NCBI GenBank assembly: GCA_944376065.1
Contig: CALWBL010000003.1
Location: forward strand, 62,001 to 126,000
Direction: 5' to 3'
Source: an uncultured Butyricicoccus sp.
GTDB lineage: Bacteria; Bacillota; Clostridia; Oscillospirales; Butyricicoccaceae
Length of the DNA stretch: 64,000 nt
The notes beneath the pieces were generated by a model. It did not search any database. It was not told where the DNA came from and saw only the letters and a list, made by a program, of their open reading frames with translations. The position numbers and the translations under genes are program-made. Positions 1 to 8,608 of this stretch are shown here, piece by piece; position 1 is the first letter of the stretch, and the number at the start of each line of letters is the position of its first letter.

Positions 1-611
<611 letters not shown>

Positions 612-668
612 TCAAGCTCTCCTTTATAATGATAGTATATTTAACAAAATTAAGTGTGTGCAGAAAAA

Positions 669-1193
669 TTAGTTTGCAACCTGCACCATTGCATGGCGAA
701 TTACTTTATTACCGATTTTAAAGCCCTGCTGAAAAATCTCAGCGATAACATTTTCGCCAAGCTCCTCATTTTCAATATGCATTACTGCATTATGGAAATT
801 GGGGTCAAATTCAGTGCCAACATCAGCGGTGATTTTTTCAACGCCAATGTTTTTTAAGCTGTCTACAAGTTGGGTCATGGTCATTTCAACGCCTTTTTTG
901 TATTCAGCATCGCTTGTTTCAACTTTTAAAGCTCTTTCAAGATTGTCATAGGTTGGAAGAAGTGCTTTAACAGCATGAGAAACCGCATCACTATGAGCTG
1001 ATTCACGCTCTCTTAAAGAACGCTTGCGGAAGTTATCATACTCAGCAGCTAAACGAACAAACTTGTCATTTAACTCATCATACTGTTTTTTGGAAACAGT
1101 TTCTTCTAACTGTTCGGTAGCTTCTGTAGTATCCTCAGCATCAGTTTCAGTTTCCTGAATTTCTTCTTCTAGGATTTCCTTTTCTTTACTCAT
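669..1193 (-). CDS. grpE: Nucleotide exchange factor GrpE
   Basis: GrpE is a homodimeric cytoplasmic cochaperone that releases ADP from DnaK. The 174-residue protein has the usual layout: an acidic, Glu-rich N-terminus (about 1-45), a long coiled-coil helix containing YDNFRKRS, and a C-terminal beta domain. The C-terminal signature runs through GVEMTMTQL, the EFDPNFHNAV motif and GFKIGNKVIRHAMVQV. The length is normal for Firmicutes. The ATG follows an AAGGAAT ribosome site. It sits 17 nt after hrcA and 60 nt before dnaK in one transcription unit. Confidence 0.97.
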   Translation of the reverse strand: MSKEKEILEEEIQETETDAEDTTEATEQLEETVSKKQYDELNDKFVRLAAEYDNFRKRSLRERESAHSDAVSHAVKALLPTYDNLERALKVETSDAEYKKGVEMTMTQLVDSLKNIGVEKITADVGTEFDPNFHNAVMHIENEELGENVIAEIFQQGFKIGNKVIRHAMVQVAN

Positions 1194-1210
1194 TATATCA
1201 TTCCTTAAAA

Positions 1211-2248
1211 CTATTTGTTTTCATCTAAAAATGTTTCAGCTATCAGCTTGTTAAGCTCTTTTGCAAAATGCGAAAGCCTTGCAGAAAGTCTTTTATAATC
1301 CATTCTGGTTGGCCCCATAATTCCGATAACACCTTGACCTAAACTTCCTATATCATACTTTGCATAAATCATAGAGGCATTGGAAAGCGGATTTTCACCA
1401 TTTTCCGGACCAATAAAAAACTGAATACCGTCCATGTTTTTGCAAACGGGAAGTAAATGCTTATCATCAGTTGTAATATAGTCAAGCAGTGCTTGTGCTT
1501 TATCTGGGTCACGGTATTCTGGAAATCTGAGAAGTTTATTTGCACCGTCTAAGAACACCTTTTGACTTCCAAGTTCATCTATCAGTTCTGCGATATACTC
1601 AGCGACTGGGGCGAGTAAGGCTGAAAGCCCTGCTGCACGTCTTACAACATCAAAACGTTCTGCTGTAATTTGACTTAAAGACAAACCAGCTAATGTTTGA
1701 TTTAAAATATAAGTTAGAAGTTCAGATTCATCTTTTGTGACTGGGGCAGAGGTATGAACCAGCTTGTTTTTAACCTGACCAGTATCTGTTACAACAACAA
1801 TAACAAATGTAGTCGTATCAACTGTTATAATTTCAAACTGTTTTATTACACATTTGTTCATATCTGGAGTTACAGCGACCGAAACGTAGTTTGTAAGGCT
1901 GGAAACCAACCGACCCGCCTCTTGAATCAGTCTATCTAGCTCTTTTGCCTTGCCTTTAAGCATTGCCTCAATTGGTGGTATATCTTTATCGGATATATCA
2001 TAGGTGTCCATAAGCTCATCTACATATAAGCGGTAACCAAGAGGTGACGGTATGCGACCAGCTGAGGTATGAGGTTTTTCGAGATAACCCATTTCTTCAA
2101 GTTCGCTCATTTCATTTCTGATTGTAGCTGAAGAAAAATTAAGCTCTGGTCGAGCGGCAAGTGCCTTAGACCCCACAGGCTCAGCGGTTAAAATATAATC
2201 ACCTATAATTGCTTTTAGTATTTGTTTTTTTCGTTCTGAAAGCTCCAT
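1211..2248 (-). CDS. hrcA: Heat-inducible transcription repressor HrcA
   Basis: HrcA represses class I heat-shock operons by binding CIRCE, and its activity depends on GroEL. The 345-residue product has an N-terminal winged-helix domain (SERKKQILKAIIGDYI, with SSATIRNEMSELEEMGYLEKPHTSAGRIP as the classic HrcA core). It is followed by the dimerization and GAF-like domain ending with IGIMGPTRMDYKR. The start lies just after an AAGGAGG site. A perfect CIRCE element lies 20 nt upstream, which shows autoregulation of hrcA-grpE-dnaK. Confidence 0.97.
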   Translation of the reverse strand: MELSERKKQILKAIIGDYILTAEPVGSKALAARPELNFSSATIRNEMSELEEMGYLEKPHTSAGRIPSPLGYRLYVDELMDTYDISDKDIPPIEAMLKGKAKELDRLIQEAGRLVSSLTNYVSVAVTPDMNKCVIKQFEIITVDTTTFVIVVVTDTGQVKNKLVHTSAPVTKDESELLTYILNQTLAGLSLSQITAERFDVVRRAAGLSALLAPVAEYIAELIDELGSQKVFLDGANKLLRFPEYRDPDKAQALLDYITTDDKHLLPVCKNMDGIQFFIGPENGENPLSNASMIYAKYDIGSLGQGVIGIMGPTRMDYKRLSARLSHFAKELNKLIAETFLDENK

Positions 2249-2267
2249 GATGGAGCCCTCCTTTCGT

Positions 2268-2294
2268 TTAGCACTCTTAACCTCTGAGTGCTAA
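2268..2294 (-). promoter_or_regulatory. CIRCE operator (HrcA binding site)
   Basis: Perfect inverted repeat TTAGCACTC - 9 nt - GAGTGCTAA, identical to the CIRCE consensus. It lies directly upstream of the hrcA ribosome site, so the operon to its left should be HrcA-repressed. Confidence 0.97.
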
Positions 2295-2394
2295 AAATAA
2301 TTTACCACCATGAGGGCAATAAGTCAAGGGGTGTATGTAAATAAATTATGAATGATAAGGAAAATAAATAGAATCTTCACAAAATCGCCATAAT

Positions 2395-2862
2395 TTAACC
2401 TAATAAAAGGTCATTGCCATTTAGCACAGCACATGTAAGAGTGTTCCCAGTATAGCATAGTTTTAAAGAGAAGAAATCAGCTTTATCATCTAGAAGCTTT
2501 AAAAAAAGTTTGTCACCCTCCCAAATGGGCAGAGAAAAAATTTTATCTTTATCGACCCAAACAAGCTCACCTTCATCACATTCTTTAATTTCGCCTGTCC
2601 ATTCATTAGCTGTAAATAAATGCATATATTCGGTTTCATATATATCCGACACAAATGTCACTATACCTCTATACGCATAAGATGTTAATGTTAGACCTGT
2701 TTCTTCCAATGTTTCCCGGAGTACACAATCTTCTGGACTTTCTTTATCTTCAAATTTTCCGCCTACACCGAGCCATTTATCATTATTTGCATTCTGTTTT
2801 TTACAGTGTAACATTAAATATTTATTATCTTTTTCAATGTAACATAAAGTAGTGTTTTTCAT
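2395..2862 (-). CDS. Nudix hydrolase, MutT/8-oxo-dGTPase type
   Basis: The protein of about 155 residues carries a textbook Nudix box: GKFEDKE, seven residues, then RETLEETGL, matching G-x5-E-x7-REUxEExGU. It hydrolyses nucleoside diphosphate derivatives, and the TTLCYI opening is typical of oxidized-dNTP pyrophosphatases. The ATG at 2862 (MKNTTLCYI) is preferred because TAGGTG lies 8 nt before it. An upstream GTG at 2871 would add three residues. It is a monocistronic gene between the heat-shock operon and the divergent thiamine operon. The substrate cannot be told from sequence. Confidence 0.9.
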   Translation of the reverse strand: MKNTTLCYIEKDNKYLMLHCKKQNANNDKWLGVGGKFEDKESPEDCVLRETLEETGLTLTSYAYRGIVTFVSDIYETEYMHLFTANEWTGEIKECDEGELVWVDKDKIFSLPIWEGDKLFLKLLDDKADFFSLKLCYTGNTLTCAVLNGNDLLLG

Positions 2863-2952
2863 TTGTATCACCTAAAAATTTATATATTTTTTATTTTTTA
2901 ATGAATGATAATTTATTTATAATTAAAATGCAAGTCGGAATTTGTAAAATGC

Positions 2953-2981
2953 TTGACAAATTTTGTTTTTAGTGATAGCAT
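2953..2981 (+). promoter_or_regulatory. Sigma-A promoter of the thiamine operon
   Basis: TTGACA at 2953-2958 and an extended -10 (TG-A-TAGCAT, hexamer 2976-2981) separated by 17 nt. The predicted start, near 2988, coincides with the first bases of the TPP aptamer. Confidence 0.8.
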
Positions 2982-2987
2982 TTTGTC

Positions 2988-3085
2988 TGCAAGGGAGCTT
3001 TCAAAGGAAGGCTGAGAGGAGGGGCGGTTTCCCCTCGACCTTTAACCTGATTTGGATAATGCCAACGTAGGGACGCTGACGAATT
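2988..3085 (+). ncRNA. TPP riboswitch (THI element)
   Basis: The conserved aptamer pieces are in order: GGCTGAGAGG (3010-3019), a P3 hairpin GAGGGGCGGTTTCCCCTC, then ACCTGATTTGGATAATGCC (3045-3063) and CAACGTAGGGA. These are the pyrimidine- and pyrophosphate-sensing helices of THI-box RNAs. All genes downstream are thiamine-precursor salvage genes, as expected. Confidence 0.96.
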
Positions 3086-3119
3086 ATTTTGTTAAAGTTA
3101 AATGTAAAATTTTGACTTG

Positions 3120-3170
3120 ATACCGGAAACATTCCTATTTTTATGGTTTTGTTTTCGGTCTTTTATTTTT
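3120..3170 (+). terminator. Expression-platform terminator of the TPP riboswitch
   Basis: A 9-bp stem ACCGGAAAC / GTTTTCGGT (one G-U pair) is followed by CTTTTATTTTT, just before the AAGGAGG of thiD. This indicates transcription termination when TPP is bound. Confidence 0.8.
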
Positions 3171-3187
3171 TAAGGAGGATTTGAGTT

Positions 3188-3976
3188 TTGAAAAAGGTAT
3201 TAACTATCGCAGGTTCTGACTGTTCAGGCGGTGCGGGTATTCAGGCAGACCTCAAAACGATGTTAGCTAATGGCGTTTATGGTATGAGCGTTATTACAGC
3301 ACTTACAGCACAAAATACGACTGGTGTTTATGATGTTTTGGAGGCATCACCAGAGTTTGTGGCAAAGCAAATTGATTGTATTTTTGAGGATATTCGTCCA
3401 GATGCTGTGAAAATAGGAATGGTATCAAATACAGATATTATTCACAGTATTGCCAGAAAGCTAAAGGAGTATAACGCAAAAAATATTGTATGTGACCCTG
3501 TAATGGTTGCAACGAGTGGCAGCAGCCTTATGAAAAATGATGCTGTTAATACGCTTATTAGCGAGCTTATGCCGCTTGCAGCACTTATTACACCTAATAT
3601 TTCTGAGGCTGAGGTGCTTTGTGGATTTGATATCAAAGATAAAGATGATATGTCAAAGGCAGCAGAGAAAATTTCAGAGACAACCAGTTCAGCTATTTTA
3701 ATTAAAGGCGGTCATTTAACAGATTGCGCAGATGATTTGCTTTATGAAAACGGTAATATCCATTGGTTTTTTGGTGAGCGTGTTAATAACCCAAACACAC
3801 ATGGAACAGGCTGCACACTTTCATCTGCTATTGCGTGTAACCTAGCTAAGGGTGACACACTTGCTCAGGCAGTGAAAAATGCAAAGGACTATATAACTGG
3901 AGCATTAAATGCACAGCTTGACCTTGGAAAAGGTAGTGGTCCACTTGATCATGGATTTAAATACAGGGAGGTTTAA
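3188..3976 (+). CDS. thiD: Hydroxymethylpyrimidine/phosphomethylpyrimidine kinase ThiD
   Basis: ThiD phosphorylates HMP to HMP-P and then HMP-PP for thiamine synthesis. The 262 residues fit a stand-alone ThiD. Family marks are TIAGSDCSGGAGIQADLKT (substrate/nucleotide-binding N-terminus), VCDPVMVATSG and the anion-hole motif NTHGTGCTLSSAIA. The start is a TTG with AAGGAGG 9 nt upstream. First gene after the TPP riboswitch; the thiW start follows after 3 nt. It is not fused to thiE, and no thiE lies in this window. Confidence 0.95.
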   Translation: MKKVLTIAGSDCSGGAGIQADLKTMLANGVYGMSVITALTAQNTTGVYDVLEASPEFVAKQIDCIFEDIRPDAVKIGMVSNTDIIHSIARKLKEYNAKNIVCDPVMVATSGSSLMKNDAVNTLISELMPLAALITPNISEAEVLCGFDIKDKDDMSKAAEKISETTSSAILIKGGHLTDCADDLLYENGNIHWFFGERVNNPNTHGTGCTLSSAIACNLAKGDTLAQAVKNAKDYITGALNAQLDLGKGSGPLDHGFKYREV

Positions 3977-3979
3977 AAA

Positions 3980-4483
3980 TTGAAAAACACAAAAAAATTG
4001 GCACTTGCAGGGGTATTGACTGCGATAGCGGTTGTGGGAAGTTTATTTTCCATTCCAGTGCTTGGTGCTAAATGCTCACCAGTGCAGCACATGATAAATG
4101 TTATCGCTGGTGTAGTGCTTGGTCCTTGGTATGCGTTGGGTATGGCGTTTGTGGCTTCTTTACTTCGCAACCTTATGGGGCTTGGCAGCGTGCTTGCATT
4201 TCCAGGCTCTATGATTGGTGCATTGCTTTGCGGTTTATTATACAAAGCATGTCCAAAATTGCCAGCAGCATATGCAGGCGAGGTTTTTGGCACTGGTATT
4301 TTGGGAGGCATAGCATCTTATCCATTAGCTGTCTTGCTTATGAATAATACTACTGCTGTACTTTTTACCTTTGTACCATCATTTTTAGTGTCAACTGCTG
4401 TTGGTGCTTTGGTTTCCGTTTTAGTGTTATTTGCATTAAAACGCACAAGAGTATTAAATCAGCTTGAGGTATCGCTGCGTTGA
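3980..4483 (+). CDS. thiW: ThiW, predicted thiazole transporter (ECF S-component)
   Basis: A small (167-residue), very hydrophobic protein with about five or six membrane segments. The sequence SIPVLGAKCSPVQHMINV and the GLGSVLAFPGSMIGALL segment are characteristic of ThiW, the substrate-binding subunit of an energy-coupling-factor transporter for hydroxyethylthiazole. The TTG start has GGGAGG 8 nt upstream. It overlaps thiM, the kinase for the same thiazole, which supports the substrate. The shared ECF ATPase and T subunits are not in the window. Confidence 0.88.
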   Translation: MKNTKKLALAGVLTAIAVVGSLFSIPVLGAKCSPVQHMINVIAGVVLGPWYALGMAFVASLLRNLMGLGSVLAFPGSMIGALLCGLLYKACPKLPAAYAGEVFGTGILGGIASYPLAVLLMNNTTAVLFTFVPSFLVSTAVGALVSVLVLFALKRTRVLNQLEVSLR

Positions 4484-5313
4484 TAAAAGAAATAGTTAAA
4501 ATCATAGAAAACACTAAAATCAAACGTCCGCTTGTTCACGCAATTACTAATAATATAACTGTTAATGATTGTGCAAATATTATTCATGCTGCTTATGGAG
4601 CGCCGACAATGGCACAAGACGAGCGGGAAGTAGAGCAAATAACATCACTTTGCTCATCACTTGCGTTAAATCTTGGAGCTTTAAAAGCACAAGATGCAAT
4701 GCTTATTGCCGCAAAAAAGGCAACTGAGCTTAATCACCCCATTGTACTTGATCCAGTGGCCGTGGGTGCATCAATATTACGAAGTGATACAGGTAAAATG
4801 CTTATAAATAACGCAAAAATCAGTGTAATTCGTGGCAATGCATCTGAAATTAGAGCTTTGGCTAAAGGCAGCACTACAACAAAGGGCGTTGAAGCAAATA
4901 AAACTGACCGAACCACTGAAGAAAACCTTGAGGAAGCTATCAATATGGTTTGTCAGTATAGTCTGCAAACCGGTTCTGTAATTATGATGACTGGAGCTAT
5001 TGACTTAATAAGCGACGGAAAAAACACTGCTATTTTTCGTGGAGGCAGTGAAATGATGAGCAGAATTACAGGGGCAGGTTGTATGCTTACAGCACTTACA
5101 GCGACATATTGCGGAGCGAATCCAGATAAATGTTTTGCTAGTGCGGTAACAGCTGCGGCTGTTATGAATGTATCAGCCCAAATAGCAGAAAAGCGCGTAC
5201 GAGAACTGATGGAGGGCACCGCCTCATTCCGTACACGACTTATTGATTCAGTAAGTATGATTTCAAATGAACAGTTATTTGAAAATGTTAGGTTTGAAAT
5301 CTTAAAAAAATAA
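4480..5313 (+). CDS. thiM: Hydroxyethylthiazole kinase ThiM
   Basis: Phosphorylates 4-methyl-5-(2-hydroxyethyl)thiazole in the salvage branch. The 277 residues have the family pattern: PLVHAITNNITVNDCAN, the DPVAVGAS motif, VIRGNASEI, and the GAGCMLTAL anion hole with catalytic Cys (GCMLT). The TTG start overlaps the thiW stop (TTGA), implying translational coupling. Confidence 0.95.
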   Translation: MIKEIVKIIENTKIKRPLVHAITNNITVNDCANIIHAAYGAPTMAQDEREVEQITSLCSSLALNLGALKAQDAMLIAAKKATELNHPIVLDPVAVGASILRSDTGKMLINNAKISVIRGNASEIRALAKGSTTTKGVEANKTDRTTEENLEEAINMVCQYSLQTGSVIMMTGAIDLISDGKNTAIFRGGSEMMSRITGAGCMLTALTATYCGANPDKCFASAVTAAAVMNVSAQIAEKRVRELMEGTASFRTRLIDSVSMISNEQLFENVRFEILKK

Positions 5314-5337
5314 AAATTTTTCATTGGGGGTACCACC

Positions 5338-6009
5338 TTGAATAAAAGACCTATTATAGAGCGTATGCTCAGAGAAAGCGAAAACATCTGGCAAAGATAT
5401 TTAAACCATCCATTTATTTTAGGGGTTGCAAATGGCGATTTACCAGTAGAAAAGTTTCGCTTTTATCTCTTGCAAGATTATTTATATCTCTACGATTATG
5501 CAAAAGTTTTTGCTCACACATTGACTAAAACAGATAATAAAGAAATAATGTCACTTTGCTCTTCGAGTATAAACAACATTTTAAATGGTGAAATGAAAAT
5601 CCACAAAGGTTATATGAGCCGCATGGGTATTTCAAAAGAGGAAGTAGAAAAAGTTAAAGTGAGTTTAACAAATCTTTCTTATACATCATATATGTTAAAT
5701 GTTGCAGAACATGGTGATGAAACTGCAGGACTTGCAGCAATTTTATCATGTGCAATAAGTTATGAATTTATTGGTAAATGGATTAAAGAAAATTATCCTA
5801 AATCTGTAAACCATGAGTTTTATGGCGAATGGATTAGCGGATATTCTGGAGAAGAATATGCAAACGCAAACCGTAAGATTGAAAAACTTATGAATAGGCT
5901 ATGCGAAAATATCAACGAAAATCAAACACAAAAGCTGATTGATATTTTCGTCATCTGCTCAGAATATGAATATAAATTCTGGGATATGGCATGGAATATG
6001 GAGAAATAA
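5338..6009 (+). CDS. tenA: TenA-family aminopyrimidine aminohydrolase (thiaminase II)
   Basis: Hydrolyses aminopyrimidine breakdown products of thiamine to HMP. The 223-residue helical protein has HPFILGVANGDLPVEKFRFY, the YLYDYAKVFA segment, the catalytic-cysteine region AAILSCAISYEFIG and the C-terminal YEYKFWDMAW. The start is a TTG after a GGGGG run. The neighbouring ThiXYZ-type transporter suggests uptake of a formylaminopyrimidine or related HMP precursor that TenA then processes. The deformylase YlmB is not seen here. Confidence 0.92.
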   Translation: MNKRPIIERMLRESENIWQRYLNHPFILGVANGDLPVEKFRFYLLQDYLYLYDYAKVFAHTLTKTDNKEIMSLCSSSINNILNGEMKIHKGYMSRMGISKEEVEKVKVSLTNLSYTSYMLNVAEHGDETAGLAAILSCAISYEFIGKWIKENYPKSVNHEFYGEWISGYSGEEYANANRKIEKLMNRLCENINENQTQKLIDIFVICSEYEYKFWDMAWNMEK

Positions 6010-6012
6010 ACC

Positions 6013-6768
6013 ATGCTTGAATTTAAAAATGTTTCTTTTAAATATGATATTGATAATTACAATATGCTGGAAAATTTATCATTTCATATTAAAAAAGGTG
6101 AATTTGTTTCTGTAATTGGACCGTCAGGTTGTGGTAAGAGCACAATCTTTCGCTTAATTTGCAAACTTCTTGACCGTCAAAGTGGAGAAATTATTGTAAA
6201 TGGTAAACCCATCGATGGAAGAAAAGGCTATTGTGGTTATATGCCACAAAAAGACCTGCTTTTTCCATGGCGTACAGTTGGTGAAAATTTAAAACTTCCA
6301 ATGCAGATACAGAAAATACTTGCTAAAGAACAAATGACCCAAAAAATGAAATCTACCCTTGAGAAAGTCGGGCTTTCAGGACTGGAAAATAAAAAACCTA
6401 GTGAGCTTTCTGGTGGTATGCGTCAGCGTGCTGCATTTGCAAGAACGCTTTTAACTGGTTCCGATTTGCTTTTACTTGACGAACCGTTTTCTGCACTTGA
6501 TTTTTTAACTCGTATTTCCATGCAGGAGTGGCTGCTTGAGCAGTGGGAGCGAGAGCATAAAACAGTATTGTTTATCACTCACGATGTTGAGGAGGCTTTA
6601 TTTTTATCTGGTCGAGTGCTGGTGATTGAAGACTTACCAATAAAAAAACTTATATCATTTGATGTGCCTTGTGATTATCCAAGAAATCGCGAAAGCCTTA
6701 CAAAGCCTGAAATAATAACTCTTAGAGAGCAGCTTATAAGCATGCTCAGAAGGGAGATTAAGGCATGA
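6013..6768 (+). CDS. ABC transporter ATPase for thiamine pyrimidine precursor (ThiZ-like)
   Basis: A 251-residue ATPase of the nitrate/sulfonate/taurine type. It has Walker A GPSGCGKST (36-44), signature LSGGMRQR, Walker B LLLLDEPFSALD and switch ITHDVEEALF. It energizes the permease that starts inside its stop codon region (4-nt overlap at 6765) and works with the lipoprotein at 7551. Its place in the TPP-controlled operon after tenA makes HMP or formylaminopyrimidine the likely substrate; the sequence alone would not separate it from SsuB/TauB. Confidence 0.9.
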   Translation: MLEFKNVSFKYDIDNYNMLENLSFHIKKGEFVSVIGPSGCGKSTIFRLICKLLDRQSGEIIVNGKPIDGRKGYCGYMPQKDLLFPWRTVGENLKLPMQIQKILAKEQMTQKMKSTLEKVGLSGLENKKPSELSGGMRQRAAFARTLLTGSDLLLLDEPFSALDFLTRISMQEWLLEQWEREHKTVLFITHDVEEALFLSGRVLVIEDLPIKKLISFDVPCDYPRNRESLTKPEIITLREQLISMLRREIKA

Positions 6769-7520
6769 ACAAAATGAAAAATAATAATCTACCTGCTTTG
6801 ATTTTTACATTTGCTCTGCTTATTATATGGCAATTTGGAGCGATGAAAGTTGATGCAGCCTATATTTTGCCTACACCTATTCAGATTTTAAAAAGGCTTT
6901 GGGAACTTAGAGAGCCACTTTTCACTGCACATTTACCAGCAACGATGACATGTACAGGTATAGGATTGCTAATTTCCATTCTTTTAGGAGTTGCTCTTGC
7001 GATTATTATGGATATAAGTCCGCTTGCTGAAAAAACTTTATATCCAGTTATGATTGCATCACAGACAATACCAACAACAGCGCTTGCACCACTTTTTGTA
7101 ATGTGGTTTGGTTATACAATTTGGAGTAAAGTATTAGTCACTGTGCTTATAACATTTTTCCCAATAGCCGTCACATTGTTTGATGGGCTTCGTTCTGCAA
7201 AAAATGATATGATTGATTTAATGCGTACATTTGGTGCAGGAAAGCGGGAAATTTTCTTTAAACTAAAGTTACCGGCTGCACTTCCGCACTTTTTTTCAGC
7301 TATGAAAATGGCAGTTCCTATGTCCATTATCGGTGCTGCAATAGGAGAGTGGCTTGGTGCTCAAGCAGGATTAGGCTATTTCAGCCGAAGAATGATGACA
7401 CAGCTTGACGGGGCAGGTGTATTTGCACCAATAGTTGTTTTAAGTATTATTGCAATGGTTATTGTTGGCATAATTTCTTATATTGAAAGAAAAATGATTA
7501 CATGGCGTGGAGATTTATAA
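6765..7520 (+). CDS. ABC transporter permease for thiamine pyrimidine precursor (ThiX-like)
   Basis: A 251-residue BPD-type inner-membrane permease with about six hydrophobic segments. It has the EAA-loop of the family (DLMRTFGAGKREIFFKLKLP, with the conserved Ala/Gly and Leu-Pro). The ATG overlaps the ATPase stop (ATGA). With the ATPase and lipoprotein it forms a complete importer. Confidence 0.9.
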   Translation: MNKMKNNNLPALIFTFALLIIWQFGAMKVDAAYILPTPIQILKRLWELREPLFTAHLPATMTCTGIGLLISILLGVALAIIMDISPLAEKTLYPVMIASQTIPTTALAPLFVMWFGYTIWSKVLVTVLITFFPIAVTLFDGLRSAKNDMIDLMRTFGAGKREIFFKLKLPAALPHFFSAMKMAVPMSIIGAAIGEWLGAQAGLGYFSRRMMTQLDGAGVFAPIVVLSIIAMVIVGIISYIERKMITWRGDL

Positions 7521-7550
7521 AAAATATGCATTTATAATAGGAGGATTAAG

Positions 7551-8564
7551 ATGAAAAAAAGAATTTTTGCAGCGTTTACCGCTGCGGCGATGTTGCTTGC
7601 AGGCTGTTCCGGAAATGCAAATAATGGTTCTGCAAATGGCTCACAGGAAAAAGAGCTTAGAGAGCTGACTGTTGTTTTGGACTGGTATCCAAATGCACTT
7701 CATGCATTTTTATATCAGGCTGAACAGGCCGGTTATTTTGCTGAGGAAGGATTAACAGTTAATTTACAAGCACCCGCAGGCACTAACGACGCTATAAGTA
7801 TGGTTGCAGCAGGTAAGGCGGATATTGGTCTTTATTATCAGCAAGATGTTATTCAGTCGAGAGCTGACCAGAATATCCCTGTAAAGTCCATTGGTGCGGT
7901 AGTGCAAAGTCCGCTTAATATTATTCTTTCATTAAAAGAAAAAAATATCACTAAACCAGAGGATTTAGTGGGAAAAACTATTGGTTATGCTGGTACAGAA
8001 TTATCTGAAGCACTTATTCACAGTATTATGAAAAATAATGGTGCAAGTGCAGATGATGTTAATATGATTGATGTAGGTTTTGAGCTCATGGCGTCTATGA
8101 CAACTGGTCAAGTTGACGCTACAATTGGATGTCTTGTCAATCATGAAGTACCACAGATGGAAAAGGAAGGTTTTGAGGTAAACTATTTCTTCCCAGATGA
8201 TTTTGGTGTGCCGCAGTATTATGAAGGGGTATTCCTTGCAAATGATAGTATGATAAATGATGAACCAGAGGTACTAGAAGGCTTTTTAAGAGCTTGTGAA
8301 AAGGGTTTTGAGGATTTCAAAAACTCACCAAATGAAGTGCTTAATGTTTTACTTGAAAATCAAGACGAAGCAAACTTCCCGCTTGATGAGGAAGTTGAGC
8401 AAAAATCTGTTGAAACCCTTCTACCACTTATGGAGACTGAGTCTGCAAAATTTTTAAGCCAAACAGAAGAATGTTGGCAAGAGAATATAGATTGGCTGTA
8501 TGAAGAGGGCATTATATCCGAAAAACCAGATGTTTCCGAAGTTATGGTAAACCTTAATTACTAA
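7551..8564 (+). CDS. Substrate-binding lipoprotein, NMT1/THI5-like (ThiY-like)
   Basis: A 337-residue extracytoplasmic solute receptor. The signal peptide ends in the lipobox LLAGC (Cys19), followed by a Ser/Asn/Gly linker. The mature part starts LTVVLDWYPNALHAFLYQAEQAGYF, the NMT1/THI5-like fold that binds HMP-related pyrimidines (e.g. formylaminopyrimidine in ThiY). It is the last gene of the thiamine operon, with GGAGG before the ATG and a strong terminator right after. Confidence 0.92.
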   Translation: MKKRIFAAFTAAAMLLAGCSGNANNGSANGSQEKELRELTVVLDWYPNALHAFLYQAEQAGYFAEEGLTVNLQAPAGTNDAISMVAAGKADIGLYYQQDVIQSRADQNIPVKSIGAVVQSPLNIILSLKEKNITKPEDLVGKTIGYAGTELSEALIHSIMKNNGASADDVNMIDVGFELMASMTTGQVDATIGCLVNHEVPQMEKEGFEVNYFFPDDFGVPQYYEGVFLANDSMINDEPEVLEGFLRACEKGFEDFKNSPNEVLNVLLENQDEANFPLDEEVEQKSVETLLPLMETESAKFLSQTEECWQENIDWLYEEGIISEKPDVSEVMVNLNY

Positions 8565-8565
8565 T

Positions 8566-8605
8566 AGAAAAGTGGTCTTAGAGTTTAAGTCTAAGACCAC
8601 TTTTT
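8566..8605. terminator. Bidirectional terminator between thiamine operon and pncB
   Basis: AAAAGTGGTCTTAGA - 7 nt - TCTAAGACCACTTTTT: a 15-bp perfect stem with A-run and T-run on either side. It can serve both converging units. Confidence 0.92.
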
Positions 8606-8608
8606 AAT

